DNA of 64,000 bases from Viridibacillus arvi (GTDB taxonomy: Bacteria; Bacillota; Bacilli; Bacillales_A; Planococcaceae), in contig NZ_LILB01000005.1 in NCBI RefSeq assembly GCF_001274945.1, positions 1,284,312 to 1,348,311 on the forward strand. The letters run 5' to 3'. Shown here piece by piece: positions 32,333-42,989 of this stretch (within the stretch, counting starts at the first letter, position 1; each line of letters begins with the position of its first letter). The notes under the pieces are model-generated. The model had not been told where the DNA came from. It did no database searches and was given only the letters and a program-made list of their open reading frames with translations. The translations under genes and the position numbers were made by a program.

Positions 32333-32926
32333 TTACTGAGAAATTGATTTCCCTACTGGTACTACATGGTGATGTCTACAGCGAGGTTCATACGCTTCAG
32401 ATGCACCTACTAATATTACCGGGTCATCGATTCCTGCAGGTTGTCCATTAATTAAGCGCTGTGTACGACTCGATGGCGATCCACATACACTACATACTGC
32501 TTGTAATTTTGTTACAAGCTCTGCGATTGCCATTAACTTCGGCATCGGACCGAATGGAACTCCTTTGAAATCCTGATCAAGTCCCGCTAATATTACGCGG
32601 AATCCGTGATTAGCTAATTGCTGAACGATTTCTACAATATCATCTTCAAAAAATTGTGCTTCATCGATCGCAATTACATCGAAATCATCTGAAATATGAT
32701 CCCATATTTCTTTAGGTGATTTGATAGGTCTTGCTATTACCGTTGTGCCATTATGACTTACAACTGCTTCTTCACTATAACGATTATCAATTTCAGGCTT
32801 AAAAACTGCAATTTTCTGCTTTGCAAATTGAGATCTACGAACACGGCGAATTAGTTCTTCAGATTTTCCCGAAAACATACTTCCGCATATTACTTCAATC
32901 CAACCATTTTGAGTCATTACGTACAT
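32333..32926 (-). CDS. tdk: Thymidine kinase
   Basis: Phosphorylates thymidine in DNA precursor salvage. The 197 residues carry the P-loop GSMFSGKS at 15-22, the DEAQFF magnesium/lasso motif, and a zinc site (VCSVCG and CRHHH near the C-terminus) typical of type II TK1-like enzymes. Length is normal. It sits between the amidase gene and rpmE. Confidence 0.96.
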   Translation of the reverse strand: MYVMTQNGWIEVICGSMFSGKSEELIRRVRRSQFAKQKIAVFKPEIDNRYSEEAVVSHNGTTVIARPIKSPKEIWDHISDDFDVIAIDEAQFFEDDIVEIVQQLANHGFRVILAGLDQDFKGVPFGPMPKLMAIAELVTKLQAVCSVCGSPSSRTQRLINGQPAGIDDPVILVGASEAYEPRCRHHHVVPVGKSISQ

Positions 32927-33090
32927 GAATTAGACTCCTTTCAACACTTATATCCATCATCATAACGAAAAAATAAAGAGAATACTTCCCTTTTTTTTAT
33001 ATAAAAACTATGTTATGTAATCCATTTACACAGCTTTTTATTTTAAACGAACGAGCTTTATACTACACGAAAAAGCATTTTGGCGCAAGA

Positions 33091-33130
33091 AAAATACCTG
33101 CCTAGCAATTACTTGCCGGGCAGGTATTTT
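33091..33130 (-). terminator. Terminator of rpmE
   Basis: AAAATACCTGCC (33091-33102) pairs with GGGCAGGTATTTT (33118-33130), with further inner pairing. A T run follows on the minus strand. It lies 17 nt after the rpmE stop. Confidence 0.9.
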
Positions 33131-33146
33131 GTATATACGGGTTAAA

Positions 33147-33347
33147 TTATTTAATACCGTATTTTTTGTTGAAACGATCAACACGTCCGTCAGCAGACGC
33201 GAATTTTTGACGGCCAGTATAGAATGGGTGACATTCGTTGCAGAATTCTACTACGATTTTTTCTTTTACTGAACCAGTTGTGAAAGTGTTACCACAAGAG
33301 CAGCTTACTGTTGCTTCTTTGTGATCTGGATGAATACCTTGTTTCAT
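33147..33347 (-). CDS. rpmE: 50S ribosomal protein L31, zinc-binding form
   Basis: A 66-residue ribosomal protein with the four zinc cysteines of the C+ form: Cys16, Cys18, Cys36 and Cys39 (VSCSCG and [11 protein letters not shown]). B. subtilis replaces this form with YtiA during zinc limitation. Strong AAAGGAGATC site before the ATG. It follows rho. Confidence 0.97.
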   Translation of the reverse strand: MKQGIHPDHKEATVSCSCGNTFTTGSVKEKIVVEFCNECHPFYTGRQKFASADGRVDRFNKKYGIK

Positions 33348-33462
33348 GTGTATGATCTCCTTTCGCCCTGAACCATCTGGAACAGAGTATTTCGAACTGT
33401 TGCCTTACACGACCCAGATTAGTTTGCCGCATATGCAACACGTTTATTGCAATACTTTATGA
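33348..33462 (-). ncRNA. Structured leader of rpmE, possible L31 autoregulatory element
   Basis: On the minus strand ATCTGG pairs with CCAGAT and encloses AACAG/CTGTT, giving a two-part hairpin that ends about 20 nt before the ribosome site. Leaders in front of rpmE that bind L31 are described in several Firmicutes. Whether this belongs to that class needs a covariance search. Confidence 0.5.
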
Positions 33463-33491
33463 AGTATATCAAAAACTATACAGTGTTGCAA
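33463..33491 (-). promoter_or_regulatory. Sigma-A promoter of rpmE
   Basis: Minus strand TTGCAA (33486-33491), 17-nt spacer, TATACT (33463-33468), with TGA just before the -10. Confidence 0.65.
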
Positions 33492-33539
33492 GTAAATAAA
33501 TTATATGAATTTAATTTTTAGTAGAAAATCACTTTGCTT

Positions 33540-34829
33540 TTACAGTAATCCTTTACCGTTTCGAGCAGCTTTCATATCTGAATTTAGCTGTTCAAAAAAC
33601 TCATCATTCGTTTTTGTTTGACGTAATTTTTTAAGGAATCGTTCTGCAAAATCTGATGAATCTGAGAATGTTTTACGAATCGCCCACAGTTTATCAAGTT
33701 GGTCTTTTGGAATTAGTAGTTCTTCTTTACGAGTTCCTGAACGACGAATGTCGATAGCTGGGAAGATACGACGTTCTGCTAGACTACGGTCTAAATGAAG
33801 CTCTAAGTTACCTGTCCCTTTGAATTCTTCATAAATTACTTCATCCATACGAGAGCCTGTATCGATTAATGCAGTAGCTAATATTGTTAAACTACCACCT
33901 TCTTCAATATTACGCGCCGCACCAAAGAAGCGTTTTGGACGGTGGAATGCAGCAGGATCAATACCACCTGATAAAGTTCGTCCACTTGGAGGAATAACAA
34001 GGTTATACGCACGCGCAAGTCGAGTAATAGAGTCCATTAAGATAATAACATCACGCTTATGCTCTACTAATCGCATAGCACGTTCTAACACTAACTCTGC
34101 CACTTTAACATGATTTTCTGGTAATTCATCGAATGTTGAGCTAACAACGTCTGCTGCTACTGAGCGTTCAATATCCGTTACTTCCTCAGGTCGTTCATCT
34201 ATTAAAAGTACAATAAGTTCAGATTCAGGATATTTCTCCGTAATTGCATTTGCAACTTCTTTTAAAAGTAATGTTTTACCCGCTTTTGGAGGAGCCACAA
34301 TAAGTCCACGTTGACCAAAGCCTACTGGTGCCACTAAATCCATAATACGTGTAGATAATTTTGTTGTAGTTGTTTCCAGTTTAATATGACGATCCGGGTA
34401 TAGTGGTGTCAATGCTGGGAAATGTACACGTTCTTTTGCAGTTTCAGGGTCTTCCCCATTGACTGCCTCAACATGTAACAAACCATAATAGCGTTCATTT
34501 TCTTTTGGCGGGCGCACTTTCCCCGTTACTTTATCACCATTACGTAGACTAAATCGACGGATTTGTGATGCTGAGATATAAATATCTTCAGAACTTGGTG
34601 AATAATTTATAGGTCTTAAGAAGCCAAAGCCCTCTTGTTGAATAATTTCAAGGACACCTTCCATGAAGAAGTAGCCTTCTTGTTCGGCTCTTGATTTTAA
34701 AATAGCAAAAATTAATTCTTTTTTTGTCAGCTTACTATAGTATGAAATTTTATAATCTCTCGCAAGCGCATACAAATCTTTTAGTTTCATATCTTCAAGC
34801 TGAGAAATTGTCATTGTCGTCATAGACAT
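33540..34829 (-). CDS. rho: Transcription termination factor Rho
   Basis: Hexameric RNA-dependent ATPase that ends transcription and limits antisense RNA. The 429 residues include the N-terminal helical domain ([15 protein letters not shown]), the RNA-binding cold-shock-like domain (GFGFLRP, residues 67-73) and the RecA domain. Walker A APPKAGKT is at 179-186, and [12 protein letters not shown] follows. Two ATG codons lie close together (34829, 34823); the ribosome site is weak (GTGGTG). Confidence 0.97.
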   Translation of the reverse strand: MSMTTMTISQLEDMKLKDLYALARDYKISYYSKLTKKELIFAILKSRAEQEGYFFMEGVLEIIQQEGFGFLRPINYSPSSEDIYISASQIRRFSLRNGDKVTGKVRPPKENERYYGLLHVEAVNGEDPETAKERVHFPALTPLYPDRHIKLETTTTKLSTRIMDLVAPVGFGQRGLIVAPPKAGKTLLLKEVANAITEKYPESELIVLLIDERPEEVTDIERSVAADVVSSTFDELPENHVKVAELVLERAMRLVEHKRDVIILMDSITRLARAYNLVIPPSGRTLSGGIDPAAFHRPKRFFGAARNIEEGGSLTILATALIDTGSRMDEVIYEEFKGTGNLELHLDRSLAERRIFPAIDIRRSGTRKEELLIPKDQLDKLWAIRKTFSDSSDFAERFLKKLRQTKTNDEFFEQLNSDMKAARNGKGLL

Positions 34830-34928
34830 AGCACCACTCTTATATAAGTTTTTTTGTATAGATGAATTTGGTCAACATAGATGTGTGAGAATTGCGAGTA
34901 AATGAATGAAATGTCCTTTAAGAAGATG

Positions 34929-34946
34929 CCCGGCATCTGCCGGGCA
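34929..34946 (-). terminator. GC-rich hairpin after glpX, probable terminator
   Basis: GCCCGGC-ATCT-GCCGGGC, a 7-bp stem of pure G-C pairs. The minus-strand tail (ATCTTCTT) has few T residues, so termination may be partial or assisted. Confidence 0.6.
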
Positions 34947-34960
34947 ATTAATATTGAAGT

Positions 34961-35929
34961 TTAATATTCCATAAATAGATTTGGTTTTTTAGTTAAGCTA
35001 TGGCGTCCTTCGATGAAACGAACAGTACCAGATTTAGCACGCATAACAACTGATTCAGTTGTACAGTGCCCACCTTTAAATTGAACACCTTTTAGTAACT
35101 CTCCATCTGTAACACCTGTTGCGGCGAAGATTGCATCGTCACCTTTAACAAGGTCATCCATATATAATACTTTATTAACTTCGATACCCATCTTTTTGCA
35201 ACGTTCAATCTCTTCATCATTTGATGGAATTAATTTACCTTGGAACTCTCCACCAAGACATTTTAATGCTACTGCGGCAATTACACCTTCAGGAGCTCCA
35301 CCCATTCCGAATAGAATATCTACGCCTGTTTCATCAAATGCTGTGTTAATTGCTGCTGCTACATCTCCATCAGAGATAAATTTAATACGAGCACCAGCAT
35401 CACGAATTTGATCAACAATATGTTGGTGACGATCACGATTTAATAGAGTCGCTACTACGTCTTCAATATCTTTGTTTTTTGCTTTAGCTACTGCACGTAA
35501 GTTATCAATTACTGGTGCATTAATATCAATTTTCCCTGCTGCTTCTGGACCTACTGCAATCTTTTCCATGTACATATCAGGTGCATGAAGTAAGTTTCCG
35601 CGATCAGCTATTGCTAATACAGTTAGTGCGTTACCACTACCAGCTGCTACGATATTCGTCCCTTCTAGAGGATCTACGGCGATATCGACATGAGGTCCAT
35701 TTTCATCATGACCTAATTGTTCACCAATATATAACATTGGTGCTTCGTCCATTTCACCTTCACCGATTACGACTGTTCCTTGCATAGGAATGGAATCAAA
35801 TACTTGACGCATGGCTGTTGTTGCTGCGTCATCTGCTTCCATTTTCAATCCTCGGCCCATCCATCTTGCTGAGGCAATTGCTGCTGCTTCCGTAACACGT
35901 ACTACTTCCATTGATAAACTGCGTTTCAT
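34961..35929 (-). CDS. glpX: Fructose-1,6-bisphosphatase, class II (GlpX)
   Basis: Gluconeogenic hydrolysis of fructose 1,6-bisphosphate, metal dependent. The 322 residues show [15 protein letters not shown] and DPLEGTN, the lithium-sensitive phosphatase metal motifs, and GGAPEG. It lies between murAB and rho as ywjI does in B. subtilis. Its 5' region carries two dyads (listed separately). Confidence 0.95.
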   Translation of the reverse strand: MKRSLSMEVVRVTEAAAIASARWMGRGLKMEADDAATTAMRQVFDSIPMQGTVVIGEGEMDEAPMLYIGEQLGHDENGPHVDIAVDPLEGTNIVAAGSGNALTVLAIADRGNLLHAPDMYMEKIAVGPEAAGKIDINAPVIDNLRAVAKAKNKDIEDVVATLLNRDRHQHIVDQIRDAGARIKFISDGDVAAAINTAFDETGVDILFGMGGAPEGVIAAVALKCLGGEFQGKLIPSNDEEIERCKKMGIEVNKVLYMDDLVKGDDAIFAATGVTDGELLKGVQFKGGHCTTESVVMRAKSGTVRFIEGRHSLTKKPNLFMEY

Positions 35930-35949
35930 TTTTAACTTATCCTCCCGCT

Positions 35950-35973
35950 TTCCAACACATTAAATGGTTGGAA
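35950..35973 (-). promoter_or_regulatory. Hairpin next to the glpX ribosome site
   Basis: TTCCAAC (35950-35956) and GTTGGAA (35967-35973) form a 7-bp stem directly upstream of GCGGGAG (35942-35948). Such placement could limit ribosome access. No known riboregulator was recognised. Confidence 0.45.
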
Positions 35974-35991
35974 TCCTTTAAAACTAAATCT

Positions 35992-36020
35992 ATTGTAGCA
36001 CACAGATAATTCTGTGCGAC
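35992..36020 (-). promoter_or_regulatory. glpX promoter candidate with a dyad in the spacer
   Basis: Minus-strand -10 TACAAT (35992-35997), preceded by TGC, so extended. The -35 (GTCGCA, 36015-36020) is poor, with a 17-nt spacer. The spacer contains CACAGATAATTCTGTG (36001-36016), a 6-bp inverted repeat that looks like an operator. Confidence 0.5.
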
Positions 36021-36032
36021 TTTTTTTCAGTT

Positions 36033-37319
36033 TTATCTATTTGTGGCTATGTTTTCTTGTTCTGAGGGTAGCGACTCACGGCGAATATCTGCACCAAGAG
36101 CACGTAGCTTAGAAACCAATGAACTATAGCCTCTTTCTATGTGGTAAATGTCATGGATTTCTGTTTCGCCCTTAGCTAATAAGCCTGCAATGACCAGTGC
36201 TGCACCTGCTCTTAAATCTGTAGCAGTAACTGTAGCAGCTTCTAGTTTAGTCGAACCATTAATAATGGCTGTTCGTCCTTCTACTTTACCATTTGCTCCC
36301 ATGCGAGCTATTTCATCAATATGTTTAAAACGGGCAGAATAAATTGTATCTGTCACGACTGATGAACCTTGAGATTGTGTTAATAATACAGTAAAGGGTT
36401 GTTGTAAATCTGTTGGGAATCCTGGATATACAAGAGTTTTCACATCAACTGCCTGAAGTTTTTCAACTTTAGGAATAATGATTCTCTCTTCTTCCTCAAT
36501 AATTTTAACACCCATTTCTCGTAGTTTCGCTGTAACAGCTTCTACGTGTAAAGGAATTACATTATCGATTATAATACCATCACCAATTGCTGCGGCCATT
36601 ATCATAAATGTACCAGCTTCTATTCTGTCTGGAATAATTGTATGATTTGTACCGTGTAGCTCTTCAACGCCATCAATACGAATAACGTTCGTACCTGCAC
36701 CTTTAATTTTAGCTCCCATATTCGTTAGTAACGTGGCAACATCAATAATCTCAGGTTCTTTTGCAGCATTTTCAATGACTGTACGTCCTTTTGCTTTAAC
36801 TGCTGCAAGCATGATATTAATAGTGGCCCCTACACTGCTAACATCTAAATAGATTTTAGCACCTACTAATTCATCAGCTCGCAAATAGATTGCACCATGC
36901 TCATTTGTTACTTTAGCGCCTAATGCTTCAAAGCCTTTAATATGTTGATCAATTGGGCGTGGTCCTAAATGACAACCACCTGGTAATCCAATAACAGCCT
37001 TTTTAAACCGTCCTAACATCGCTCCCATCATATAGTACGAAGCGCGAAGTTTTTTGACATTGCCATTTGGTAAAGGCATATCAACCATTCCTCGAGGATC
37101 AATAACCATATGACCGTCAGAAAATTGTACTTCTCCACCAATTTCTTCAAGTAAGGCTTTTAATGTTGTAACGTCTAGAATTTCTGGTAAGCCTTCGATT
37201 GTGACGGGTGAATTAGCCAATATGGATGCTGGAATTAAGGCTACAGCACTATTTTTAGCGCCGTTTACTTTGATCGTCCCTTGCAAACGCTTGTCGCCGT
37301 TAATTTTATAAACGTCCAT
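36033..37319 (-). CDS. murAB: UDP-N-acetylglucosamine 1-carboxyvinyltransferase, second copy (MurAB/MurZ)
   Basis: Paralogue of MurAA with the same reaction. The 428 residues contain Lys22 in GAKNS and Cys116 in [13 protein letters not shown], so it is fosfomycin-sensitive in principle. The context ywjH-murAB-glpX-rho identifies it with B. subtilis MurAB, the dispensable copy. ATG at 37319 with AAGGAG 7 nt upstream is preferred over an ATG five codons earlier. Confidence 0.95.
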   Translation of the reverse strand: MDVYKINGDKRLQGTIKVNGAKNSAVALIPASILANSPVTIEGLPEILDVTTLKALLEEIGGEVQFSDGHMVIDPRGMVDMPLPNGNVKKLRASYYMMGAMLGRFKKAVIGLPGGCHLGPRPIDQHIKGFEALGAKVTNEHGAIYLRADELVGAKIYLDVSSVGATINIMLAAVKAKGRTVIENAAKEPEIIDVATLLTNMGAKIKGAGTNVIRIDGVEELHGTNHTIIPDRIEAGTFMIMAAAIGDGIIIDNVIPLHVEAVTAKLREMGVKIIEEEERIIIPKVEKLQAVDVKTLVYPGFPTDLQQPFTVLLTQSQGSSVVTDTIYSARFKHIDEIARMGANGKVEGRTAIINGSTKLEAATVTATDLRAGAALVIAGLLAKGETEIHDIYHIERGYSSLVSKLRALGADIRRESLPSEQENIATNR

Positions 37320-37355
37320 GTGAATCTCCTTCATCTTCGGATATTTCTATTATTA

Positions 37356-38003
37356 TTAACCGTTTTTCTTATTCCAATCCGCTAAGAAACCTTCAATTCC
37401 TTTATCAGTTAAAGGATGTTTGAATAATTGAGCTAAAACTTTAAATGGAGTTGTAGAAATATGTGCACCAGCAAGAGCCGCTTCTGTAATATGTTGTGGG
37501 TGACGAATTGAAGCCGCAATAATTTGCGTAGGGATTTCATGAATAGCGAAGATTTCAGCGATCTGGCGTACTAACTCAATACCATCTTGACCAAGATCAT
37601 CTAAACGCCCTAAGAATGGAGATACGTAAGTTGCTCCTGCACGAGCTGCTAATAGTGCTTGGTTCGCACTAAAGATTAATGTTACGTTTGTTTTAATACC
37701 TTGTTTTGATAGTGTAGAACAAGCTGTTAAACCAGCTGGTGTCATTGGTAGTTTCACAGTAATATTAGGTGCAATTGCAGCAAGTTCAAGACCTTCTTTA
37801 ATCATACCTTCTGCATCTAATGAAATTACTTCTCCACTAATAGAACCATCTACTAATTCCGCAATTTCACGTAGACGATCGTGGAATGAGATATTTTGTT
37901 CTTTTGCTACTAGTGACGGATTTGTTGTTACACCTGAGATAATACCCCAAGAATGCGCTTCTTTGATTTCTTCAAAGTTAGCTGTATCGATAAAAAATTT
38001 CAT
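37356..38003 (-). CDS. ywjH: Transaldolase-like fructose-6-phosphate aldolase family protein (YwjH)
   Basis: A TIM-barrel Schiff-base aldolase of 215 residues, the short FSA/TalC type. The catalytic Lys84 is in ITVKLPMT, and the N-terminal MKFFIDTAN and [10 protein letters not shown] motifs are intact. The family includes true transaldolases and fructose-6-phosphate aldolases; the Bacillus member acts as a transaldolase. It lies between fbaA and murAB. Confidence 0.93.
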   Translation of the reverse strand: MKFFIDTANFEEIKEAHSWGIISGVTTNPSLVAKEQNISFHDRLREIAELVDGSISGEVISLDAEGMIKEGLELAAIAPNITVKLPMTPAGLTACSTLSKQGIKTNVTLIFSANQALLAARAGATYVSPFLGRLDDLGQDGIELVRQIAEIFAIHEIPTQIIAASIRHPQHITEAALAGAHISTTPFKVLAQLFKHPLTDKGIEGFLADWNKKNG

Positions 38004-38031
38004 TATAATATCCCCCTGGATGATGGAAAAT

Positions 38032-38069
38032 AGGAGAAGGGCCGATTAATTTAACCGAACACTTCTCCT
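38032..38069 (-). terminator. Hairpin between fbaA and ywjH
   Basis: AGGAGAAG (38032-38039) pairs with CTTCTCCT (38062-38069), loop 22 nt. The minus-strand tail ATTTTCC is short of T, so partial termination or a processing site is likely. It would allow more FbaA than YwjH. Confidence 0.5.
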
Positions 38070-38085
38070 CATTTCACCTGATTAA

Positions 38086-38940
38086 TTATGCTTTTTGAGC
38101 ACTTCCGAATTCGCGTATTTTGCCAATAACTGTCGCTTTAATAGCATCACGAGCTGGAATTAAATATTTACGTGGATCATATACTTTAGTGTCATTTGCT
38201 AATACTTCACGAACCGCTTTTGTAGCAGCGATTTGGTTTTCAGTATTAACGTTAATTTTAGCTGTTCCTAAAGAGATTGAACGTTGAATATCTTTTAAAG
38301 GAATACCCGTACCACCATGTAATACTAATGGTAAGTCAGCTAAGTTTGAGATTTCTTCCATTTCTTTAAAACCTAAGTTTGGCTCACCTTGATAAGGACC
38401 ATGAACTGAACCTAATGCAGGTGCTAGGCAATCAATGTTTGTTGCTTCTACAAGTTTTTTACATTCTTGCGGATCTGCATACATGATGCCACCAATTACT
38501 CCATCTTCATCGCCACCAACTGTGCCGAGTTCTGCTTCCACAGAAACACCTCTAGCGTGTGCATATTCAACCACTTTAGAAGTGATTTCAACATTCTCTT
38601 CGAACGAATGGTGTGAAGCATCAATCATAACTGATGTGAAACCAGCATCAATTGCTTCCTTACATTTTTCAAAGCTTGAACCGTGGTCTAAGTGAATTGC
38701 TACTGGAACTGTGATCTTGTAGCTTTCGATCAGGCCTTTTACCATGTGGACTACGGCAATAAATCCTCCCATGTATTTCCCTGCACCTTCAGAAACACCT
38801 AAAATTACTGGTGATTTTTCTTCTTCTGCAGCAAGTAAAATAGCTTGAGTGAATTCAAGGTTATTGATGTTGAATTGACCAACTGCATAACCTTCTTTTT
38901 TACCTTTAATCAACATTTCTTTCATGGAAACCAAAGCCAT
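38086..38940 (-). CDS. fbaA: Class II fructose-1,6-bisphosphate aldolase
   Basis: Glycolytic and gluconeogenic zinc-dependent aldolase. The 284 residues contain Asp85 and zinc-ligand His86 in AIHLDHGSS, and the second histidine in [15 protein letters not shown] precedes the ATG. The order spo0F-fbaA-ywjH matches B. subtilis. Confidence 0.97.
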   Translation of the reverse strand: MALVSMKEMLIKGKKEGYAVGQFNINNLEFTQAILLAAEEEKSPVILGVSEGAGKYMGGFIAVVHMVKGLIESYKITVPVAIHLDHGSSFEKCKEAIDAGFTSVMIDASHHSFEENVEITSKVVEYAHARGVSVEAELGTVGGDEDGVIGGIMYADPQECKKLVEATNIDCLAPALGSVHGPYQGEPNLGFKEMEEISNLADLPLVLHGGTGIPLKDIQRSISLGTAKINVNTENQIAATKAVREVLANDTKVYDPRKYLIPARDAIKATVIGKIREFGSAQKA

Positions 38941-38997
38941 TACAAATTCCTCCTCTAGTATGAATCGTGGTATTAAGGTTACTTAATATCATAACTC

Positions 38998-39026
38998 ATA
39001 ATATCAAAAACATACGTCGTTGACCA
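38998..39026 (-). promoter_or_regulatory. Promoter candidate for fbaA
   Basis: Extended -10 TGATATTAT (hexamer 38998-39003), 17-nt spacer, -35 TGGTCA (39021-39026; four of six consensus positions). It lies in the spo0F-fbaA gap. Confidence 0.5.
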
Positions 39027-39036
39027 CTGCTCACCA

Positions 39037-39405
39037 TCAATCTTTTAATATTTTATTGACCACGTCTCGCACTTCGTAGATGTCGAATGGTTTTGTAAAG
39101 TAATGCTTAGCACCAAGAGCCTCAGCTTCTTTAATCAAATCCAATTCTCCATATGCTGTCATCATAAGTACAGGTAGGTCAGGTAATTGCTTATTTATAC
39201 GTTTTAGTATTTCAATCCCATCCATACCAGGAATTTTCATATCTAATAAGACACAATCCATCATTATTTTATCTATATATTGCAATGCTTCAAGACCGTT
39301 AGCCGCTAGATATGTTTCATAGCCCTCTTTCTTGAACACTTCATTGAGTAGCAAGCGAATTCCTTGTTGGTCGTCTACTATAAGTATTTTTTTCACCTTT
39401 ACCAT
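39037..39405 (-). CDS. spo0F: Sporulation initiation phosphotransferase Spo0F
   Basis: Single-domain response regulator that carries phosphate from Kin kinases to Spo0B. The 122 residues contain the acidic pair Asp11-Asp12, the phosphorylated Asp55 in LLDMKIPGMDGIEILKR, TAYGE, and KPFDIYEVRD. No output domain. The first ATG (39405) is only 1 nt from GGGAG; the GTG at codon 4 has 10-nt spacing, so the true start may be three residues later. Confidence 0.96.
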   Translation of the reverse strand: MVKVKKILIVDDQQGIRLLLNEVFKKEGYETYLAANGLEALQYIDKIMMDCVLLDMKIPGMDGIEILKRINKQLPDLPVLMMTAYGELDLIKEAEALGAKHYFTKPFDIYEVRDVVNKILKD

Positions 39406-39433
39406 ACTCCCTTTTTTTATTCCCCCGTACGTA

Positions 39434-39463
39434 TTATTCGATAATATACCTCATTTTCCCTTT
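39434..39463 (-). promoter_or_regulatory. Sigma-H-type promoter of spo0F
   Basis: Minus strand: AAAGGGAAA (39455-39463), 12-nt spacer, ATCGAATAA (39434-39442). The consensus is RNAGGAWWW, 11-12 nt, RNNGAATWW, so there is one mismatch. B. subtilis spo0F is known to have a sigma-H promoter. Confidence 0.7.
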
Positions 39464-39485
39464 TATTACATTAAAATAATTCATT

Positions 39486-39514
39486 TTGCATTTAAAATGA
39501 ACAATTATTATAAT
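39486..39514 (+). promoter_or_regulatory. Sigma-A promoter of ywjG
   Basis: TTGCAT (39486-39491), 17-nt spacer, TATAAT (39509-39514). It is divergent from the spo0F promoter, 22 nt apart. Confidence 0.75.
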
Positions 39515-39535
39515 AAAAGCCGTGAGGTGAATATT

Positions 39536-40054
39536 ATGTTGAAAATGTTATCGACACAGCTCGGCGGTCTCTTACAAAGAATTTCCACTAGTCAAGAAGA
39601 AGCAATAGAGGAAACTGCTCGATTATTAGCGCAAGCAGGTATCGCCGAAGGAACGGTATATTTTGCTTGTTTTGATGAAATGCAAGCAATTGAAAATAAT
39701 GCTTTGCACAGTGCAGAACCTTTTACAAAATTAAAACCTTGGTCTAAAGATACAAAATTAGTATCAACAGACCGTGTATGTATTTTCACTCGTCACGCAA
39801 ACGATCCACAGGCTCTCGAATTGGCACATTCATTATACGATTTATTTATTCCATTTGCTGTAGTTGCAAGTGAAAAAGCTGAAGATATTGGCGAGATGGC
39901 TGATTTAGCTTATACCTATGTATCTCTGGGCATCAAAAAAGGGTTACTGCCAAATGATGCGGGTGAACGTATTGTGCTGCCATATAGTTTCGCCGCTATG
40001 TTTGTATATGAAGCTGTGAAAATGTCTTATGACGAAATGCTATCAAATGATTAG
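39536..40054 (+). CDS. ywjG: DUF2529 family protein YwjG
   Basis: A 172-residue soluble protein with a SIS-like alpha/beta pattern, matching the DUF2529 family found beside spo0F. It begins MLKMLSTQLGGLLQRIS. GTGAGGTGA lies 5 nt before the ATG at 39536; the longer open frame upstream overlaps spo0F antisense and is not credible. One of the few plus-strand genes. The family may bind phosphosugars; no function is proven. Confidence 0.85.
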   Translation: MLKMLSTQLGGLLQRISTSQEEAIEETARLLAQAGIAEGTVYFACFDEMQAIENNALHSAEPFTKLKPWSKDTKLVSTDRVCIFTRHANDPQALELAHSLYDLFIPFAVVASEKAEDIGEMADLAYTYVSLGIKKGLLPNDAGERIVLPYSFAAMFVYEAVKMSYDEMLSND

Positions 40055-40076
40055 TAATAATCCAACTCTTTTTTTA

Positions 40077-40108
40077 GACCACTCTATAGGTTCTTGGAGT
40101 GGTTTTTT
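40077..40108 (+). terminator. Terminator of ywjG
   Basis: ACCACTC (40078-40084) pairs with GAGTGGT (40097-40103), followed by TTTTTT. It begins 23 nt after the stop. Confidence 0.88.
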
Positions 40109-40177
40109 GATGTTTTTTAGTTAGCTGAATAGATTTTTCATTACTATTATAGTATGGTCTATTTTATTTATTTTCTA

Positions 40178-40224
40178 CAAAAAAAGAGACTACTCTTCAT
40201 TTAATCATGCGGAGTAGTCTCTTT
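40178..40224 (-). terminator. Terminator of pyrG
   Basis: Thirteen base pairs: AAAGAGACTACTC (40183-40195) with GAGTAGTCTCTTT (40212-40224). A T run follows on the minus strand. It lies 121 nt after the pyrG stop. Confidence 0.85.
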
Positions 40225-40345
40225 GTATAAACCTTTTTATTTTGAGCTAGCGAACTTTGTATGTTAGTAACTCAATTATATCTGTAAAATCCGTTTCATA
40301 CGATCCTTACAACGATATTCAAGTCTGGTTACGCAAAATCAGTAT

Positions 40346-41965
<1,620 letters not shown>

Positions 41966-41969
41966 TTAT

Positions 41970-42066
41970 AAAAAAAATAAAAAACGCTCCTCCCGCATAA
42001 TATGCAGGGGGAGCGTATAAATTATACGGTCATTCTCCTTTTAAGGAGCCCAAGTAAAAGATTATA
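41970..42066 (-). promoter_or_regulatory. pyrG promoter, GGGCU start and attenuator
   Basis: Minus strand: TATAAT (42061-42066), then 9 nt, then GGGCTCC starting at 42051. A terminator follows: ACGCTCCCCCTGCAT pairs with ATGCGGGAGGAGCGT (42016-41984), then a T-rich tail. In B. subtilis pyrG, low CTP causes repeated G addition at the GGGC start; the poly-G tail pairs with the C/U-rich 5' arm of the terminator and prevents termination. The 5' arm here, GCTCCCCC, fits that scheme. TTGACT (42082-42087) is a -35 candidate with a short 15-nt spacer. Confidence 0.8.
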
Positions 42067-42091
42067 TGGAACTCAGCTAGAAGTCAAGAAA

Positions 42092-42634
42092 TTATTCTTC
42101 TTCCTCTTCTTCTAACTCATCATCTTCTTCGTCAATTTCGAATTCATCTTCTTCTTCAAGCAAGTCTTCATCAAGGTCTTCATCGATATCATCGATTGCA
42201 ACATCTTCGAATTCTTCCTCTTCTTCATCTTCTTCTGTTGGATCTTCAACGAATTCATCGAAGTTTTCATCGAAGTCTAATTCTTCTTCTTCAAGTTCAA
42301 GTTCATCTTCATCGTCAACTACAGCTTTAGCTTTTTTCTTGCGGACTTTTACTGTTGGTGCTGTTTCTTCTTCGATTTGTTCGATAGCATACCACTCGCG
42401 AAGTCCCCAACGGTTTTCACCTAGTACAATAAAGCGACCTTCAATGTTAAGGTCTGTATAAAATTGTTGCAAGCGCTCTTTTACTTCTGCATCAGTACAA
42501 CCTTTTATTGTTTGGATTTCTTTCATCAGTTCTGGGAAAGTTAATGGTTGTTTTTTTGAATCTAAAATTCCGTATGCTAAATCGATAAACGATTCTTCTG
42601 ATAGTTGTTCTTTTGTCATTTCACGAAAGTTCAA
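42092..42634 (-). CDS. rpoE: RNA polymerase delta subunit
   Basis: Gram-positive RNA polymerase subunit that displaces nucleic acid and aids recycling. About 180 residues: a folded HARE-HTH N-terminal domain (SFIDLAYGILDSKKQPLTFPELM, LQQFYTDLNIEGRF, GENRWGLREWY) and then a long Asp/Glu-only tail, with a basic KVRKKKAK patch between. TTG at 42634 matches the N-terminus of B. subtilis RpoE and has AAGGGACG upstream; the longer frame runs through the promoter. Confidence 0.93.
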   Translation of the reverse strand: MNFREMTKEQLSEESFIDLAYGILDSKKQPLTFPELMKEIQTIKGCTDAEVKERLQQFYTDLNIEGRFIVLGENRWGLREWYAIEQIEEETAPTVKVRKKKAKAVVDDEDELELEEEELDFDENFDEFVEDPTEEDEEEEEFEDVAIDDIDEDLDEDLLEEEDEFEIDEEDDELEEEEEE

Positions 42635-42706
42635 ATCGTGCACGTCCCTTCTTAATACATAAACATAATATCCATTATATACAATCTTTCTTTGATTACG
42701 CCACAA

Positions 42707-42865
42707 TCAATTATTCTTTTTTTGATTTCTCAATTGTCGATACCCAATAGCAAAAAGATATATGGAAAAAATAAGGATGGGGATGGCCCCTAATTGCTTG
42801 TTATACAAAAAGAATATAAGTACCAGGCAAATTATAATAAATAGATAATGTAGTAGGCTTTTCAT
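42707..42865 (-). CDS. Small membrane protein of 52 residues, unknown
   Basis: An ATG at 42865, with AAGGAG 11 nt upstream, opens a frame of 52 residues. It begins MKSLLHYLFIIICLVLIFF and has a second hydrophobic stretch LGAIPILIFSIYLFAIGY before a basic tail ending RNQKKNN. Two transmembrane helices are likely. It lies between a terminator and rpoE. Codon use is unremarkable. No family recognised. Confidence 0.65.
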   Translation of the reverse strand: MKSLLHYLFIIICLVLIFFLYNKQLGAIPILIFSIYLFAIGYRQLRNQKKNN

Positions 42866-42910
42866 ATAAACAAGAACTCCTTAAAATTTGTTTTACTACT
42901 TATTATACAA

Positions 42911-42957
42911 AAAATAAAAATGAAGGGGCTAATGAAATGATTAGTTCCTTCATTTTT
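42911..42957. terminator. Bidirectional terminator upstream of the 52-residue gene
   Basis: AAAATGAAGG (42917-42926) pairs with CCTTCATTTT (42947-42956), with an inner CTAAT...ATTAG stem. T tracts lie on both strands. It would end icmF transcripts after they cross the repeat block. Confidence 0.8.
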
Positions 42958-42989
42958 TATTTTCCACTAATTTTTATCACTTAGAAGTT

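Noticed and set aside
36001-36016. Terminator between murAB and glpX
   Set aside because: The T run follows the stem only on the plus strand, so it cannot end murAB transcription; treated as an operator-like dyad.
39332-39535. N-terminal extension of ywjG
   Set aside because: The extension overlaps spo0F and its promoter antisense; a ribosome site exists only for the ATG at 39536.
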